A stretch of DNA of 64,000 nucleotides from Acetobacter sicerae (GCF_011516765.1 NZ_JAAABN010000002.1:310001-374000), one strand, 5' to 3'; counted from the first letter of the stretch, positions 47,714 to 58,118 are shown. Notes: generated from the letters alone by a model not told the origin. Numbers and translations are program-made.

Positions 47714-49102
47714 TCACCAGTATCTCGCATACAACACGTTCATGATCGTTAATGCATCCACAATCCAATAAGCACCAAATCCGATAATCACTATCCGATT
47801 CATGGCAGAAGATGGAGTTATCGGTGCCCATTGCTTCAATTTAGGAAACATAAGAGCAAGAAACGGAACTATAGGTAAGAAATAACGTCCCTGAACACCA
47901 TCCACGAACGAAGCTCCGACTTTAGTCCAGATTACATACAGCGCCAGAAAAACGAGACATGAAGCCGCCAGAGTACAAAGAAGCGTCGCGATTGAGACAA
48001 TTTTCTCCTGAGATACAACCTTCCTATTTGGGAAAGGGAAAAAGGAGATAATAAAAATGCAAAAAAACAGAAAAGAAGTTAGATAGTAATAAAAATATGG
48101 AAGAGGCACATCAAGCCAACCCAGAACTCCAATTCCCCCTTCGATATAACCAAAAAAATTCTTTTCCACTGTATGAAATATAAGAGCCGGCACAGATAGA
48201 ACATGCATCATGATCCAGTGAATCTGCTCACCATCTGACACTCCCATATCAGGAAGAAACTGTATTTTAACTGGCTTTATGGCAATTCGGCTCCAGGCCA
48301 TTACAGATATCAAACCAAGGATGGCAGGCAGTAGAGCCATAAGCTTGTTTTTTCTCAGCATAAACACAGCCGGAATCATCGAGCACATAAGAAGGGGCGG
48401 CTTACTAACTGAAAATATGGCGAAAAAGATGCTTAGAAAAACCCAGTTTTTCAGGCTGATCCCGGTAAAACGATCAAGACGCGTGAGAATACCCGCAACC
48501 AGAACCGCGAGCCCTATCAGGATACCATCCTGCGAACAGGAACCAGCCAAAGCTATGGTCATAGGCATGCTGGCAATGGCCGTTAGAAACAGAACGCCAC
48601 GCCGCGCCAATGCAATTCCTACGGCACAAAGTAAAACTGAAATAAACCCATTCATAATTCTGACTGCATAGCTTGTCTGAATTATCGTCATATGGGTATG
48701 TCGCACTCCCCATATCGTCAACGCAGCAGGTATATAAGTGAATGGAGCATAGATAACCGTATTGGGAAATCCGACGAAACAGAGTTCCTCATTCCAGGGC
48801 CTATCGGTAAATGTATTAGGCTGTCCCGGCTCAATTCTCTTCGAAGGCGGTCTCTCGAAATCCAGATATACCAAGTTGAAATTACAGGGCAGAAGCCCCC
48901 CGCTGGCAACTGGCGAAAGCCGATGTCCTACGACACCTCCTTCTGCAAGAAATGCAGCCCGAGCAAAATGGGGCATCTCATCGACAACCTGCCCGGGAGG
49001 GGTAAGCAAGATACTTGCTGAAACCGCCACTAAAGCAAATAATATATACGCCAAAGGGAAGAAAAAACTTTTACGGACCACCACAAAACACCCACAAATC
49101 AC
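47714..49102 (-). CDS. DUF2142 integral membrane protein
   Basis: 462 residues, about 10-12 hydrophobic segments. N-terminal part has the family motif PPGQVVDEMPHFARAAFLAEG in an extracytoplasmic loop, with charged Asp/Glu reminiscent of GT-C glycosyltransferases. C-terminal GVQGRYFLPIVPFLAL matches DUF2142. Such proteins sit with surface-glycan genes and are thought to transfer or modify lipid-linked sugars. Visibly AT-richer than flanking genes, with a GT2 gene next to it, so probably acquired together. Confidence 0.8.
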   Translation of the reverse strand: MICGCFVVVRKSFFFPLAYILFALVAVSASILLTPPGQVVDEMPHFARAAFLAEGGVVGHRLSPVASGGLLPCNFNLVYLDFERPPSKRIEPGQPNTFTDRPWNEELCFVGFPNTVIYAPFTYIPAALTIWGVRHTHMTIIQTSYAVRIMNGFISVLLCAVGIALARRGVLFLTAIASMPMTIALAGSCSQDGILIGLAVLVAGILTRLDRFTGISLKNWVFLSIFFAIFSVSKPPLLMCSMIPAVFMLRKNKLMALLPAILGLISVMAWSRIAIKPVKIQFLPDMGVSDGEQIHWIMMHVLSVPALIFHTVEKNFFGYIEGGIGVLGWLDVPLPYFYYYLTSFLFFCIFIISFFPFPNRKVVSQEKIVSIATLLCTLAASCLVFLALYVIWTKVGASFVDGVQGRYFLPIVPFLALMFPKLKQWAPITPSSAMNRIVIIGFGAYWIVDALTIMNVLYARYW

Positions 49103-49241
49103 ATGACATAGTATCGAGACAAAACAGCATTACAGAGCGAAGACGTTTTCTTAGTATAGAAACCATAAAAACTCTCATATATAAAAGACAAAATAAAATT
49201 ATTGATTTTATAAAAATACTTAAAAACACATAAAAATTTAT

Positions 49242-50216
49242 TCATTCTGTATTAAAGCAACCACATGAAATGTAAGCCAGACGCTTTACTTCCAAACGAC
49301 CTGCAGCCACGCTATCCAAGATCAGACCACAAACCAGTGACAGGGCGGCCAATATTTCACATCCCGTTGCGAGAACAGCAGTTGGCAACCGGGGAACAAA
49401 CCCGGATCGCATGTAATCCGCCACCACTGGCACACCAAGAACGACACCCACAAATGCCAGAAACAAGGCAATAATCGTAAAGAACAATAGAGGACGCTCC
49501 TGCTTAACCAATTGAATAATCGTCGTCAGAATTCTGACACCATCACTCCAGGTATTCAATTTTGAGGTCGAACCTTCAGGACGTTCAATATACCTGGTCG
49601 GAATTTCACTGATCGGCATGCTGAGCTGAAGCGCATGCACTGTAAATTCCGTCTCAGTTTCAAAACCCGATGACGCAGCAGGAAAAGATTTCACAAACCG
49701 GCGTGAAAACACCCGATAGCCAGATAACATATCATCCGTTGCACGCCCGAAAAAATGCTGGACCAGCGACGTCAGAACCTTGTTCCCGAGAACATGTCCG
49801 GGCCGATAGGCAGCCTTCCGATCCGTCACTCTCAGCCCCGTCACCATATCGAAATGGTTGTCGATGGCTTCCTTAAGCATACGAGGTGCAGCAGCAGCCT
49901 CATATGTCGCATCACCATCCACGAGGATATAGTAATCAGCATCAATATCCGCGAACATGCGACGGATGACATTCCCCTTACCCTGCATGAACTCCTGACG
50001 GACGACAGCACTTTCAGCTCTCGCTATTTCCCGTGTTCTGTCACTGGAATTATTGTCGTAGACATACACCGTGGCGAAAGGCAGCGCGGCTCGAAAATCA
50101 CGCACTACGGTTCCGATCGTAACTTCTTCATTGTAACAGGGGACCAGAACAGCAATACGCGGCGACTGTTCAGATAAAGTTTCCGCCGCTTCCTTCATTG
50201 AACAGTTTCTCGCCAT
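49242..50216 (-). CDS. GT2-family glycosyltransferase with membrane anchor
   Basis: 324 residues. N-terminal GT-A domain: VLVPCYNEEVTIGTVV, VYDNNSSDRTREIA, the metal-binding YYILVDGDATYEA, and LSGYRVFSRRFVKSFP with GFETETEFTVHA. Two C-terminal membrane helices (about 240-265 and 285-305). Resembles polyprenyl-phosphate glycosyltransferases (dolichyl-phosphate mannose synthase-like, as in GtrB), which make the lipid-linked sugar used by GT-C enzymes; this fits the adjacent DUF2142 protein as partner. AT-rich 139-bp spacer between them. Confidence 0.88.
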   Translation of the reverse strand: MARNCSMKEAAETLSEQSPRIAVLVPCYNEEVTIGTVVRDFRAALPFATVYVYDNNSSDRTREIARAESAVVRQEFMQGKGNVIRRMFADIDADYYILVDGDATYEAAAAPRMLKEAIDNHFDMVTGLRVTDRKAAYRPGHVLGNKVLTSLVQHFFGRATDDMLSGYRVFSRRFVKSFPAASSGFETETEFTVHALQLSMPISEIPTRYIERPEGSTSKLNTWSDGVRILTTIIQLVKQERPLLFFTIIALFLAFVGVVLGVPVVADYMRSGFVPRLPTAVLATGCEILAALSLVCGLILDSVAAGRLEVKRLAYISCGCFNTE

Positions 50217-50329
50217 TGTCCCAAAATTGACGCTGGTCCTATAGCAAAACCGTATTTGTGCAAAGTTCAGTGCACAAAGCTTTATCAGAACCGATTATTG
50301 GAGAGCCTCACTTCCAGAAGAGGACAGAG

Positions 50330-51349
50330 TTACGCTCCAAACCCTTCCAGTACGATCTTGCCTTTCGCCGTTCCGCTTTCCAGCAGGGCATGCGCACGTC
50401 GAAGATTGGCCGCATTGATCGGACCCGCCACGTCGCTCAGGGTCGTTTTGAGCACGCCTGCATCCACAAGGTTGGACACTTCTTCCAGAATTTCCGCCTG
50501 ACGGATCATATCCGCTGTCTGGAAGGTCGAGCGGGTAAACATCAGTTCCCAATGCGCCGAAACGCTTTTGGCCTTGAAAGGCATGATATCGAGAGACGGC
50601 GGATCGTCGATGAGACCGAACCGCCCCTGAGGCGCGATCAGTTTCACGACATCAGCAAAGTGCCTGTCAGTCTGCGTGATGGAAAAGACATAGCCCGGAC
50701 CACCCAGTCCCAGCGCCTCGACTTGAGGAGCAAGCGGCCTACTGTGGTCAAGCACATACTCCGCACCCAGCGCTTTTGCCCACTCCGCCGTTTCCGGACG
50801 CGAGGCCGTGCCGATCACCGTCACATTCCCCGGACGACGGGCCAACTGAACCGCCATTGATCCCACACCGCCACCTGCTCCGATAATGAGCAGAGCCTGC
50901 GATACACCGGGAATCGGGCGCGTGATATCGAGGCGGTCAAACAGCATTTCCCACGCCGTCACAGCCGTCAGAGGCATGGCTGCCGCTTCGGCCCAACTCA
51001 GGGTGCGAGGCTTCTTGCCAACAATCCGTTCATCAACGAGGTGCAGTTCGCTATTGCACCCCTGTCGTGTGACAGCTCCCGCATACCAGACTTCATCACC
51101 GGGGCGGAAACGCTTCACCTCCGGGCCAACAGCCCGAACGATACCAGCGGCATCCCACCCCAGAACTTTCCACTCTCCGGGAGCAGGCTCCGCCCGCATC
51201 CGCACTTTCGCATCGACCGGATTGACGGAAACAGCTTTCACTTCAACCAGAAGATCGTGACCCGAGGCGACAGGGTCCGGAAGCTCGATATCAACGAGCG
51301 CATTCTCGTCTGTTACCGGCAATGATTTCTGATAGCCAACGGCACGCAT
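50330..51349 (-). CDS. Zinc-type alcohol dehydrogenase-like / quinone oxidoreductase
   Basis: 339-residue medium-chain dehydrogenase/reductase. N-terminal GroES-like fold (SVNPVDAKVRM, VLGWDAAGIVRAVG) and a Rossmann domain with IIGAGGGVGSMAVQLARR. Structural and catalytic zinc cysteines are missing, so it belongs to the zinc-free ZADH/quinone oxidoreductase group (YhdH/YogA-like), probably NADPH-dependent. ATG 51349 follows GGGAG with 6-base spacing. Confidence 0.88.
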   Translation of the reverse strand: MRAVGYQKSLPVTDENALVDIELPDPVASGHDLLVEVKAVSVNPVDAKVRMRAEPAPGEWKVLGWDAAGIVRAVGPEVKRFRPGDEVWYAGAVTRQGCNSELHLVDERIVGKKPRTLSWAEAAAMPLTAVTAWEMLFDRLDITRPIPGVSQALLIIGAGGGVGSMAVQLARRPGNVTVIGTASRPETAEWAKALGAEYVLDHSRPLAPQVEALGLGGPGYVFSITQTDRHFADVVKLIAPQGRFGLIDDPPSLDIMPFKAKSVSAHWELMFTRSTFQTADMIRQAEILEEVSNLVDAGVLKTTLSDVAGPINAANLRRAHALLESGTAKGKIVLEGFGA

Positions 51350-51439
51350 GGGCGGCTCCCTTTTCACCGGTCATGACCCCGGCTGATTTTCCGTCACAAC
51401 AACCCAAACCCGGCATTTTCGCAAGTCCGGCTTTCTGGA

Positions 51440-53104
51440 TCAGGCAAGACTGTCGGATTTTCCCCGCAACAGGCCGCTCGCCTGTCGTCCTGCCAGAGCC
51501 AGCGCCACGGCTTCCGCTATGCGGATGCCGTCCATCGCCGCCGACATGATGCCGCCCGCATAACCCGCGCCTTCACCGGCGGGATACAGTCCGGGTGTGT
51601 TGAGGCTTTCGCCGTCATCCTTGCGAGGGATCTGAAGAGGTGACGAGGTCCGTGTCTCCACGCCCGTCATCACCGCATCACCCAGCGCAAAACTCGACAG
51701 CTTGCGAGCAAAGACTGGCAGAGCCTCACGAATAGCGGCACAGACAAAGTCAGGAAGACAGCGATCAAGGCTCGTGGGCGTCACACCGGGACGATAGGAC
51801 GGCGTGACAGTTCCCAGATGGGTGGAAGGACGCCCCGCCAGAAAATCCTCCACGCGCTGTCCCGGTGCTTTATAATCGCCGCCGCCAGCGACAAACGCCT
51901 GACTTTCCCAGTGCCGCTGGAACGCCACACCCGCCAGAGGATCATCCGGATAGTCCACGCCGGGCCGCAGTTCGACCACGATCCCCGCATTGGCGTTTCT
52001 CTCGGCGCGGGAATACTGGCTCATTCCGTTGGTGACGACACGGTCCGGCTCAGACGTCGCCGCGACGACCGTGCCGCCTGGACACATGCAGAAGGAATAG
52101 ACCCCTCGCCCGTCTTCGGTGCGATGCACCAGTTTGTAGTCTGCTGCTCCCAGTATTTCCGAACCTGCCTGCGGACCGAACTGGTCGGCGTCGATCAGGG
52201 ACTGGGGATGCTCGATCCGCACGCCGATGGAGAACGGCTTGGCTTCCATCGCCACACCTTCGGCATGGAGCATCTCGAACGTGTCACGCGCACTGTGTCC
52301 CACGGCCAGAATGACGTGACGGGTCAGGATTTCCTCACCGTCCGACAGACGCACGCCGCGAACCTGTCTTTTTTCGTCCAGAAGCAGCCGTTCGACCCGT
52401 GTGTAGAAGCGATAGGTCCCGCCGGCCGCCTCGATCTCCCTACGCATATGCTCGACCATCGAGACAAGTCGGAACGTGCCGATATGCGGTTTTGACAGAT
52501 AGAGAATTTCTTCAGGAGCCCCGGCGCGGACGAACTCATCCAGCACCTTGCGCCCCAGATGGCGGGCGTCATTCACGCGGGTGTAAAGCTTGCCATCCGA
52601 GAAGGTGCCGGCCCCGCCTTCACCGAACTGCACGTTGCTTTCCGGCGTCAGTTCCGATTTACGCCAGAGGGCGAACGTATCGACCGTTCTCTCGCGCACA
52701 GGCTTACCCCGCTCGAGAATGATCGGTTTCAGGCCCATCTGCGCCAGAATGAGCGCGGCCATCAGCCCACAGGGACCGGCACCCACGACAACGGGACGTT
52801 GGAAATCCGGCTGGGCCACCAGAGCCGGGACATCCACATCCACCGGTTCATACTGCGTTTCAGGCGTAATCCTGATCTGCGGATCATCGTTGTGTCTGCT
52901 CAGAACTGACGCTTCATCCGGCAGAGCGCAGTCAACCGAATAGACCAGCATGATCCGTCCGCGCTTGCGGGCGTCATATCCGCGCCGGACGACAGAGAAT
53001 TCAGTGATGTCCGATACGCTCACCCCCAGACGCCGGGCCAGCGCTTCCGGCAGGGCTTCCGGAGCATGTTCCAGCGGCAGACGGATCTCGCTGACTCGGA
53101 TCAT
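51440..53104 (-). CDS. FAD-dependent dehydrogenase (COG2509-type)
   Basis: 554 residues. An N-terminal about 95-residue domain precedes an FAD-binding Rossmann motif VVVGAGPCGLMAALILAQMG. Later NVQFGEGGAGTFSDGKLYTR, ILAVGHSARDTFEML, FCMCPGGTVVAATSE and GLYPAGEGAGYAGGIMSAAMDGIR, all typical of this conserved but uncharacterised flavoprotein family. Cytoplasmic; substrate unknown. Confidence 0.85.
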   Translation of the reverse strand: MIRVSEIRLPLEHAPEALPEALARRLGVSVSDITEFSVVRRGYDARKRGRIMLVYSVDCALPDEASVLSRHNDDPQIRITPETQYEPVDVDVPALVAQPDFQRPVVVGAGPCGLMAALILAQMGLKPIILERGKPVRERTVDTFALWRKSELTPESNVQFGEGGAGTFSDGKLYTRVNDARHLGRKVLDEFVRAGAPEEILYLSKPHIGTFRLVSMVEHMRREIEAAGGTYRFYTRVERLLLDEKRQVRGVRLSDGEEILTRHVILAVGHSARDTFEMLHAEGVAMEAKPFSIGVRIEHPQSLIDADQFGPQAGSEILGAADYKLVHRTEDGRGVYSFCMCPGGTVVAATSEPDRVVTNGMSQYSRAERNANAGIVVELRPGVDYPDDPLAGVAFQRHWESQAFVAGGGDYKAPGQRVEDFLAGRPSTHLGTVTPSYRPGVTPTSLDRCLPDFVCAAIREALPVFARKLSSFALGDAVMTGVETRTSSPLQIPRKDDGESLNTPGLYPAGEGAGYAGGIMSAAMDGIRIAEAVALALAGRQASGLLRGKSDSLA

Positions 53105-53206
53105 GGAAACAGCTCCTGTAAGGCGATAAGGGACAAGCCTGTCGCCTTAAGGATTTGTGGTCGATTTGAAAAGGGAAAGTCTTCGTTCAGGCGCGGAGAA
53201 AGCGCG

Positions 53207-54283
53207 TCAGAGACGTCCGACCTGCCCTCGATGACGCAGCAGATGATCCGCCAGAACACAGGCCAGCATCGCCTCGCCAACCGGAACCGCACGGATGCCG
53301 ACGCAGGGGTCATGACGCCCCTTGGTGATGACATCGACATTCTCACCGGAACGATTGACCGAATGCACCGGGATCAACATGGAACTGGTCGGCTTGACGG
53401 CGAAACGTGCGACGATCGGCTGTCCCGTCGAGATGCCGCCGAGAATACCGCCCGCATGATTGCTCTGAAAGGCGACTTCTTCGCCCTGCATCCGCATGGC
53501 GTCCGCGTTCTCCGGCCCTTCGTAGGCGGCGGTTTCGAAACCGTCACCGATCTCCACGGCCTTGACGGCGTTGATGCTCATCAGGGCGGCGGCAAGATCA
53601 GCATCCAGCTTGCCGTAAAGCGGCGCGCCGAGACCAGCCGGAACACCTTCAGCGACCACCTCGACGACCGCACCGACCGACGAGCCCGCCTTGCGGATAC
53701 CGCCCAGATATTCTTCCCAGACAGGAACGCTTTCCGGGTCAGGGGAAAAGAACGGATTGCGCTCGACTTCGCTCCAGTCCCAACGACTGCGGTCGATGGC
53801 ATGCTTGCCGATCTGCACCAGAGCGCCACGAATACGGATATTTTCCCCGAGCACACGGCGGGCAATCGCTCCGGCTGCGACACGCATCGCCGTTTCACGG
53901 GCAGAGGAACGACCGCCGCCCCGGTAATCGCGGATACCGTATTTGGTCTGATAGGCCAGATCAGCATGACCGGGACGGAAGGTCTGGGCGATATCGCCGT
54001 AGTCCTTGGACCGCTGGTCCGTGTTTTCAATCACCAGCGAAATCGGCGTGCCGGTTGTCTTGCCCTCAAACACACCCGAACAGATTTTCACCTGATCCGG
54101 TTCGCGACGCTGCGTCGTGAAGGAAGACTGCCCCGGGCGGCGCTTGTCGAGAAACGGCTGGATGTCCTCTTCAGTCAGGCTCAGCAGCGGCGGACAGCCA
54201 TCCACCACACACCCGATCGACGGCCCGTGGCTCTCGCCCCAGGTTGTGACGCGGAACATATGCCCGAACGTGTTGTAGGACAT
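53207..54283 (-). CDS. aroC: Chorismate synthase
   Basis: 358 residues. Last step of the shikimate pathway, needs reduced FMN. N-terminal [20 protein letters not shown] signature, [10 protein letters not shown], the FMN-site [14 protein letters not shown] and [20 protein letters not shown], and the C-terminal [17 protein letters not shown]. 18 bases after fabI on the same strand. Confidence 0.97.
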   Translation of the reverse strand: MSYNTFGHMFRVTTWGESHGPSIGCVVDGCPPLLSLTEEDIQPFLDKRRPGQSSFTTQRREPDQVKICSGVFEGKTTGTPISLVIENTDQRSKDYGDIAQTFRPGHADLAYQTKYGIRDYRGGGRSSARETAMRVAAGAIARRVLGENIRIRGALVQIGKHAIDRSRWDWSEVERNPFFSPDPESVPVWEEYLGGIRKAGSSVGAVVEVVAEGVPAGLGAPLYGKLDADLAAALMSINAVKAVEIGDGFETAAYEGPENADAMRMQGEEVAFQSNHAGGILGGISTGQPIVARFAVKPTSSMLIPVHSVNRSGENVDVITKGRHDPCVGIRAVPVGEAMLACVLADHLLRHRGQVGRL

Positions 54284-54301
54284 CCCAGACCGCTCCCGTT
54301 C

Positions 54302-55138
54302 TTACTCGCCGGCTACCGAAATATCGGGAGCCTTCGGGTTCTTCATGCCGACAATATGGTAGCCGCTATCCACATGATGCACCTCACCGGTCACACCACG
54401 GGAGAGGTCGGACAGCATGTAAAGGCCCGCACCACCAACTTCTTCCAGCGCCACGTTACGCTCAAGCGGAGCGTTATATTCATTCCACTTGAGAATATAG
54501 CGGAAATCACCGATGCCGCTGGCCGCCAGCGTCTTGATCGGACCAGCAGAAATCGCGTTCACGCGGATGCCGTCCTGCCCCAGATCAGCAGCCATGTAGC
54601 GCACGGATGCTTCGAGAGCAGCCTTGGCGACACCCATGACATTGTAATGCGGCATGACACGCTCGGCCCCGAGATAGGACAGGGTCAGCAGCGAGCCGCC
54701 ATCTTTCATCAGGGCAGAGGCCCGGCGGGCGACAGCCGTGAAGGAGTAGCAGGAAATGTCCAGAGCCGTGAGAAAAGCCTCGCGGGGAGTGTCCACATAA
54801 CGGCCACGCAGATACTGCTTGTCCGCCCAGCCAATGGCGTGAACGACAAAGTCCAGACCGCCCCATTCCTTTTCGAGCACGGAGAATGTCTCGTCGATCG
54901 CAGCGTCATCAGACACGTCACACGGCAGCACGAGGCTGGAGCCAATGCTGTCAGCCAGCGGACGGACGCGCTTGCCGAGCGCCTCACCCTGATAGGTGAA
55001 AGCGAGTTCGCCGCCCTGCGCCGCAACGGCTTTCGCGATGGCCCATGCGATGGAGCGATCATTCGCCACACCCATGACAAGACCCTTCTTTCCGCGCATC
55101 AGAGTGCCGGTGGCCGGCGCAAGGGTGTCCTCAGTCAT
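54302..55138 (-). CDS. fabI: Enoyl-[acyl-carrier-protein] reductase (NADH)
   Basis: 278 residues. Final reduction in fatty acid elongation. FabI-type Rossmann start KKGLVMGVANDRSIAWAIAKAVAAQGGEL, then GLDFVVHAIGWAD, and the catalytic pair Tyr-x6-Lys in HYNVMGVAKAALEASVRYMA. ATG 55138 has GAGG 7 bases upstream; an upstream frame is not family-like. Divergent from pdxH. Confidence 0.97.
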   Translation of the reverse strand: MTEDTLAPATGTLMRGKKGLVMGVANDRSIAWAIAKAVAAQGGELAFTYQGEALGKRVRPLADSIGSSLVLPCDVSDDAAIDETFSVLEKEWGGLDFVVHAIGWADKQYLRGRYVDTPREAFLTALDISCYSFTAVARRASALMKDGGSLLTLSYLGAERVMPHYNVMGVAKAALEASVRYMAADLGQDGIRVNAISAGPIKTLAASGIGDFRYILKWNEYNAPLERNVALEEVGGAGLYMLSDLSRGVTGEVHHVDSGYHIVGMKNPKAPDISVAGE

Positions 55139-55262
55139 ACGAAAGCCTCTATTGTTACAATGATGACAATATGGCTCGGGTCGTTGCACAACACGCGTGC
55201 GGGAACAACCCCGGACAGAACAAGAATCCTTTCCACTCGTGACAGAGAAACGGAGAACGCTC

Positions 55263-55889
55263 ATGAGTAACGCCCAGCAGGACCCAGAAAACCTGCCGTT
55301 GATCGACCTCTCGGCCGATCCGTTCGATCTCTTCGCCGCCTGGATGAAGGATGCGGAAGCGTCCGAGCCCAATGACCCGAACGCGATGACGCTCGCCACC
55401 GTCTCGCCGGAAGGACGTCCTTCCGCCCGCATCATCCTGCTCAAGGGGTTCGACCGGAAAGGCTTCTGTTTCTACACCAATCTTGAAAGCCGCAAGGGAC
55501 GTGAACTGACCGCAACACCGGTCGCCGCCCTGCTGTTCCACTGGAAAAGCCTGCGTCGTCAGATCCGCATCGAAGGCACCGTCACCCCCGTGACGCCGGA
55601 GGAGGCCGACGCCTATTTCGCCACCCGTCGCCGCATGTCGCAGATCGGCGCCATCGCTTCCGACCAGTCCCGCCCCCTGCCCGACCGCGCCACCTTCGAG
55701 AAGCGCATCCACGATGTCGAAGAAAAGTATGCCGGTCAGAATATTCCCCGCCCCGCCAACTGGTCAGGCTTCAGACTGTTGCCAGATCGTTTCGAATTCT
55801 GGCAGGATCGTCCATACCGTCTGCATGACCGGGCCATCTGGGTCCGTCATGGCGCGGACGCATGGGACGTGACGCGCCTCTATCCATAA
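55263..55889 (+). CDS. pdxH: Pyridoxamine 5'-phosphate oxidase
   Basis: 208 residues, FMN enzyme that makes pyridoxal 5'-phosphate. Family features: MTLATVSPEGRPSARIILLKGFD, FCFYTNLESRKGREL, FHWKSLRRQIRIEGTVTPV, and C-terminal EFWQDRPYRLHDRAIW and TRLYP. ATG 55263 follows GGAGAAC. Confidence 0.97.
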   Translation: MSNAQQDPENLPLIDLSADPFDLFAAWMKDAEASEPNDPNAMTLATVSPEGRPSARIILLKGFDRKGFCFYTNLESRKGRELTATPVAALLFHWKSLRRQIRIEGTVTPVTPEEADAYFATRRRMSQIGAIASDQSRPLPDRATFEKRIHDVEEKYAGQNIPRPANWSGFRLLPDRFEFWQDRPYRLHDRAIWVRHGADAWDVTRLYP

Positions 55890-55914
55890 GGCGATTATCA
55901 TTCGGAGACTGTAT

Positions 55915-56361
55915 ATGAATATCCCTCTTGTCATAAGGGACGCTCAGGCCTCCGATGAAATCGCATGGCGCCAATTATGGGCGGGCTATAACCGGTTTTA
56001 CGAGGCGACCGTACCACCGGACGTGACCCGCCATACGTGGGAACGCCTGCTTGACGCAACCAATCCCCTTTTCTGCCGCGTTGCTGAAAAAGCAGGAGAA
56101 GTTATTGGCTTTACCAATAACGTTCTGCATGAAGGCACATGGGTCGCAGAACCGATCTGTTATCTGGAAGATCTGTTTGTGACGCCTGAGGCCCGTGGCG
56201 GCGGTGTGGGCCGCGCCCTGATCCGGGATCTTGTCGATCTCGGTAGGAAACAGGGCTGGTCACGGCTTTACTGGCACACAAGGGAAGACAATCCTGCCCG
56301 CAAGCTCTATGACGAGTTTGTCAAAGCGGATGATTTTGTCCGGTATCGGATGGATCTGTAG
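55915..56361 (+). CDS. GNAT-family N-acetyltransferase
   Basis: 148 residues. GNAT fold with acetyl-CoA pyrophosphate-binding segment VTPEARGGGVGRALIRDL and preceding strand EPICYLEDLFV; C-terminal WHTREDNPARKLYDEF is common in the family. Substrate not predictable. 25 bases after pdxH. A weak 7-bp hairpin follows (AGTCCCA / TGGGACT, 56371-56392). Confidence 0.88.
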   Translation: MNIPLVIRDAQASDEIAWRQLWAGYNRFYEATVPPDVTRHTWERLLDATNPLFCRVAEKAGEVIGFTNNVLHEGTWVAEPICYLEDLFVTPEARGGGVGRALIRDLVDLGRKQGWSRLYWHTREDNPARKLYDEFVKADDFVRYRMDL

Positions 56362-56450
56362 GTTTTTGGCAGTCCCATGATGGAGTGGGACTCTCATCAT
56401 TGGGTGGCGAAAAGTACATCTCCGCCTCCATGGTCTTCCCACAGAACCGT

Positions 56451-56948
56451 CTAAATTTTTTGATAGCCCTGCCACGCCGCCACGACAGGCTTTCCTTCCT
56501 CCTGTGGGGTCAAGTGGATATACAGGCCTTCGATCTGTTCCAGCGGAACGCAATCATCAACCTCCATAAAATTATCTCTGTGACGATGAGACCGGCCGGG
56601 CAGCAAAATACTCTTGGCCTTCGCTTTTGCCTCATCGGCTGATTCAGCAACCAGAAAAGCAAATTCGTGCTCTTCCCTAAGCGCGCCTTTTTCGTAACCA
56701 CCCATATTGATGAAATATAACTTTCTTCCGGATCCCGGGCGCTCTTTCTGCACTGTCACAGCAAAGCCATCCGCCCATTCCACGACCCCATAAGCATCAA
56801 TGTGAAGGGAGTTACGGGTTCCGAACCACCTTTCCACCAAGGCGGGATAAGCCTCTTCCGGTTTTTCGGCCACCGCGAACTGAACGTCATGCACTTCGAT
56901 ATTGGCGCCCGGAGCTGCGCCACCCAGGTAGAATACAAATAATTTCAT
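56451..56948 (-). CDS. DUF1543 family protein
   Basis: 165 residues, two tandem copies of a short alpha/beta unit: first MKLFVFYLGGAAPGANIEVHDVQFA, second KLYFINMGGYEKGALREEHEFAFLVA, each followed by a segment of type SLHIDAYGVV and NFMEVDDCVPLEQIEG. Function unknown; cytoplasmic. Monocistronic and convergent with the acetyltransferase. Confidence 0.8.
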   Translation of the reverse strand: MKLFVFYLGGAAPGANIEVHDVQFAVAEKPEEAYPALVERWFGTRNSLHIDAYGVVEWADGFAVTVQKERPGSGRKLYFINMGGYEKGALREEHEFAFLVAESADEAKAKAKSILLPGRSHRHRDNFMEVDDCVPLEQIEGLYIHLTPQEEGKPVVAAWQGYQKI

Positions 56949-57239
56949 ATATGTCCCTTAAAATAGATTTCTTTTTCCTTTCATCAGAATTCATACAACA
57001 TAGAGAAAGAGAGAAGACAGAAAAAATATTCAGATGACGATGGGCTTTTGCAAATGAGAGGCCGTTCCAAAAACAGGAAGAAGCGAAAAATCCAAAGAAC
57101 AGTGGCCTGACAAGATAGGATTTCCTCTCATTTCCCCCTTTTTCCTCCATCGCATAACACTCAGCAATGTAACTCTTGCCCGTTTCGTGCGTTTATCCTG
57201 TACAATAAGAATAACAGCCTCTATCGGCAGGAGCGCATC

Positions 57240-58118
57240 ATGAAGCAGGTCAGCAAAATTCTTCTTCCTCTCAGCAGCGCACGCAACGCCGAAGCCGCTT
57301 TTGTCTCCGGCGCCAACTTCGCCCGCCGCTTTTCGGCTCACCTCGCCGTTCTGCATGTCCGCTCGGACGGGCGCGACATTGCGCCTCTCGCAGGCGAAGG
57401 TCTGACCGGCGGCATGGTGGAAGAACTCATCGCCTCCGCCGAAAAGGAAGGCGGCAAGCGGTCTCGTGAAGTGCAGAACGCCTTTGAGGACTTCGCCAGC
57501 CGGACACCGGACATCGAAGCCGTGCCTCCCCGCATTCCGTTTCCGCAGGGACGGCCAAGCATGAGCTTTAACGTCCTCAAAGGATCAGAAAGCGAGGTCA
57601 TCCCATGGCATGCCCGGCTTTCCGATTTCACACTGGTGCCGCACCCTGACAGCGGGGACGAGGTTTCCTCTTCCGAGGCCCTTCACGCCGTGTTGTTCGA
57701 CAGCGGACGTCCCGCCGTCATCGCACCCCGCGTGCCTATGCCCCACTTCGTGAAGCGCGTGTGCATCGCGTGGAATGGAACGGCAGAAGCTGCCTCAGCT
57801 CTCCGTGGGGTTCTCGCCTGGGCCAGCACGTCCGAGAGAGTGCGTGTTCTTCATTGCGAGGATTATCAGAGGCGTGGCCCGGACGCCCGGGAGGTCGTGG
57901 ACTATCTTTCCATGCACGGCATCGCAGCCGACCGGCAGGAGTTTCAGGCCATTGACCGCGATATCGGAAAAGGACTGCTCGGAGCCTGTCAGGATTTCGG
58001 AGCAGACATGCTGGCGATGGGCGCCTATTCCCACTCCCGTCTGCGTCAGCTCATTCTTGGCGGCGTGACGCGTCATGTTCTGGAAAACAACACGCAGCTT
58101 GTGTTGATGAGTCGCTGA
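57240..58118 (+). CDS. Universal stress protein, two-domain
   Basis: 292 residues, tandem UspA domains. N-terminal domain KILLPLSSARNAEAAFVSG; C-terminal domain RVCIAWNGTAEAASALRGVL ending in GAYSHSRLRQLILGGVTRHVL, the ATP-binding G-x2-G-x9-G-S/T pattern partly kept (GAYSHSR...GGVTR). Possible promoter TTGCCC and TACAAT about 60-30 bases before the start (19-base spacer). A G-run follows the stop. Confidence 0.88.
   Translation: MKQVSKILLPLSSARNAEAAFVSGANFARRFSAHLAVLHVRSDGRDIAPLAGEGLTGGMVEELIASAEKEGGKRSREVQNAFEDFASRTPDIEAVPPRIPFPQGRPSMSFNVLKGSESEVIPWHARLSDFTLVPHPDSGDEVSSSEALHAVLFDSGRPAVIAPRVPMPHFVKRVCIAWNGTAEAASALRGVLAWASTSERVRVLHCEDYQRRGPDAREVVDYLSMHGIAADRQEFQAIDRDIGKGLLGACQDFGADMLAMGAYSHSRLRQLILGGVTRHVLENNTQLVLMSR

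Noticed and set aside
53066..55270. Very long open frame (734 codons) on the plus strand across aroC and fabI
   Set aside because: It is fully antisense to two unmistakable genes; the product is His/Arg-rich with no domain features, a known effect of high-GC coding bias.
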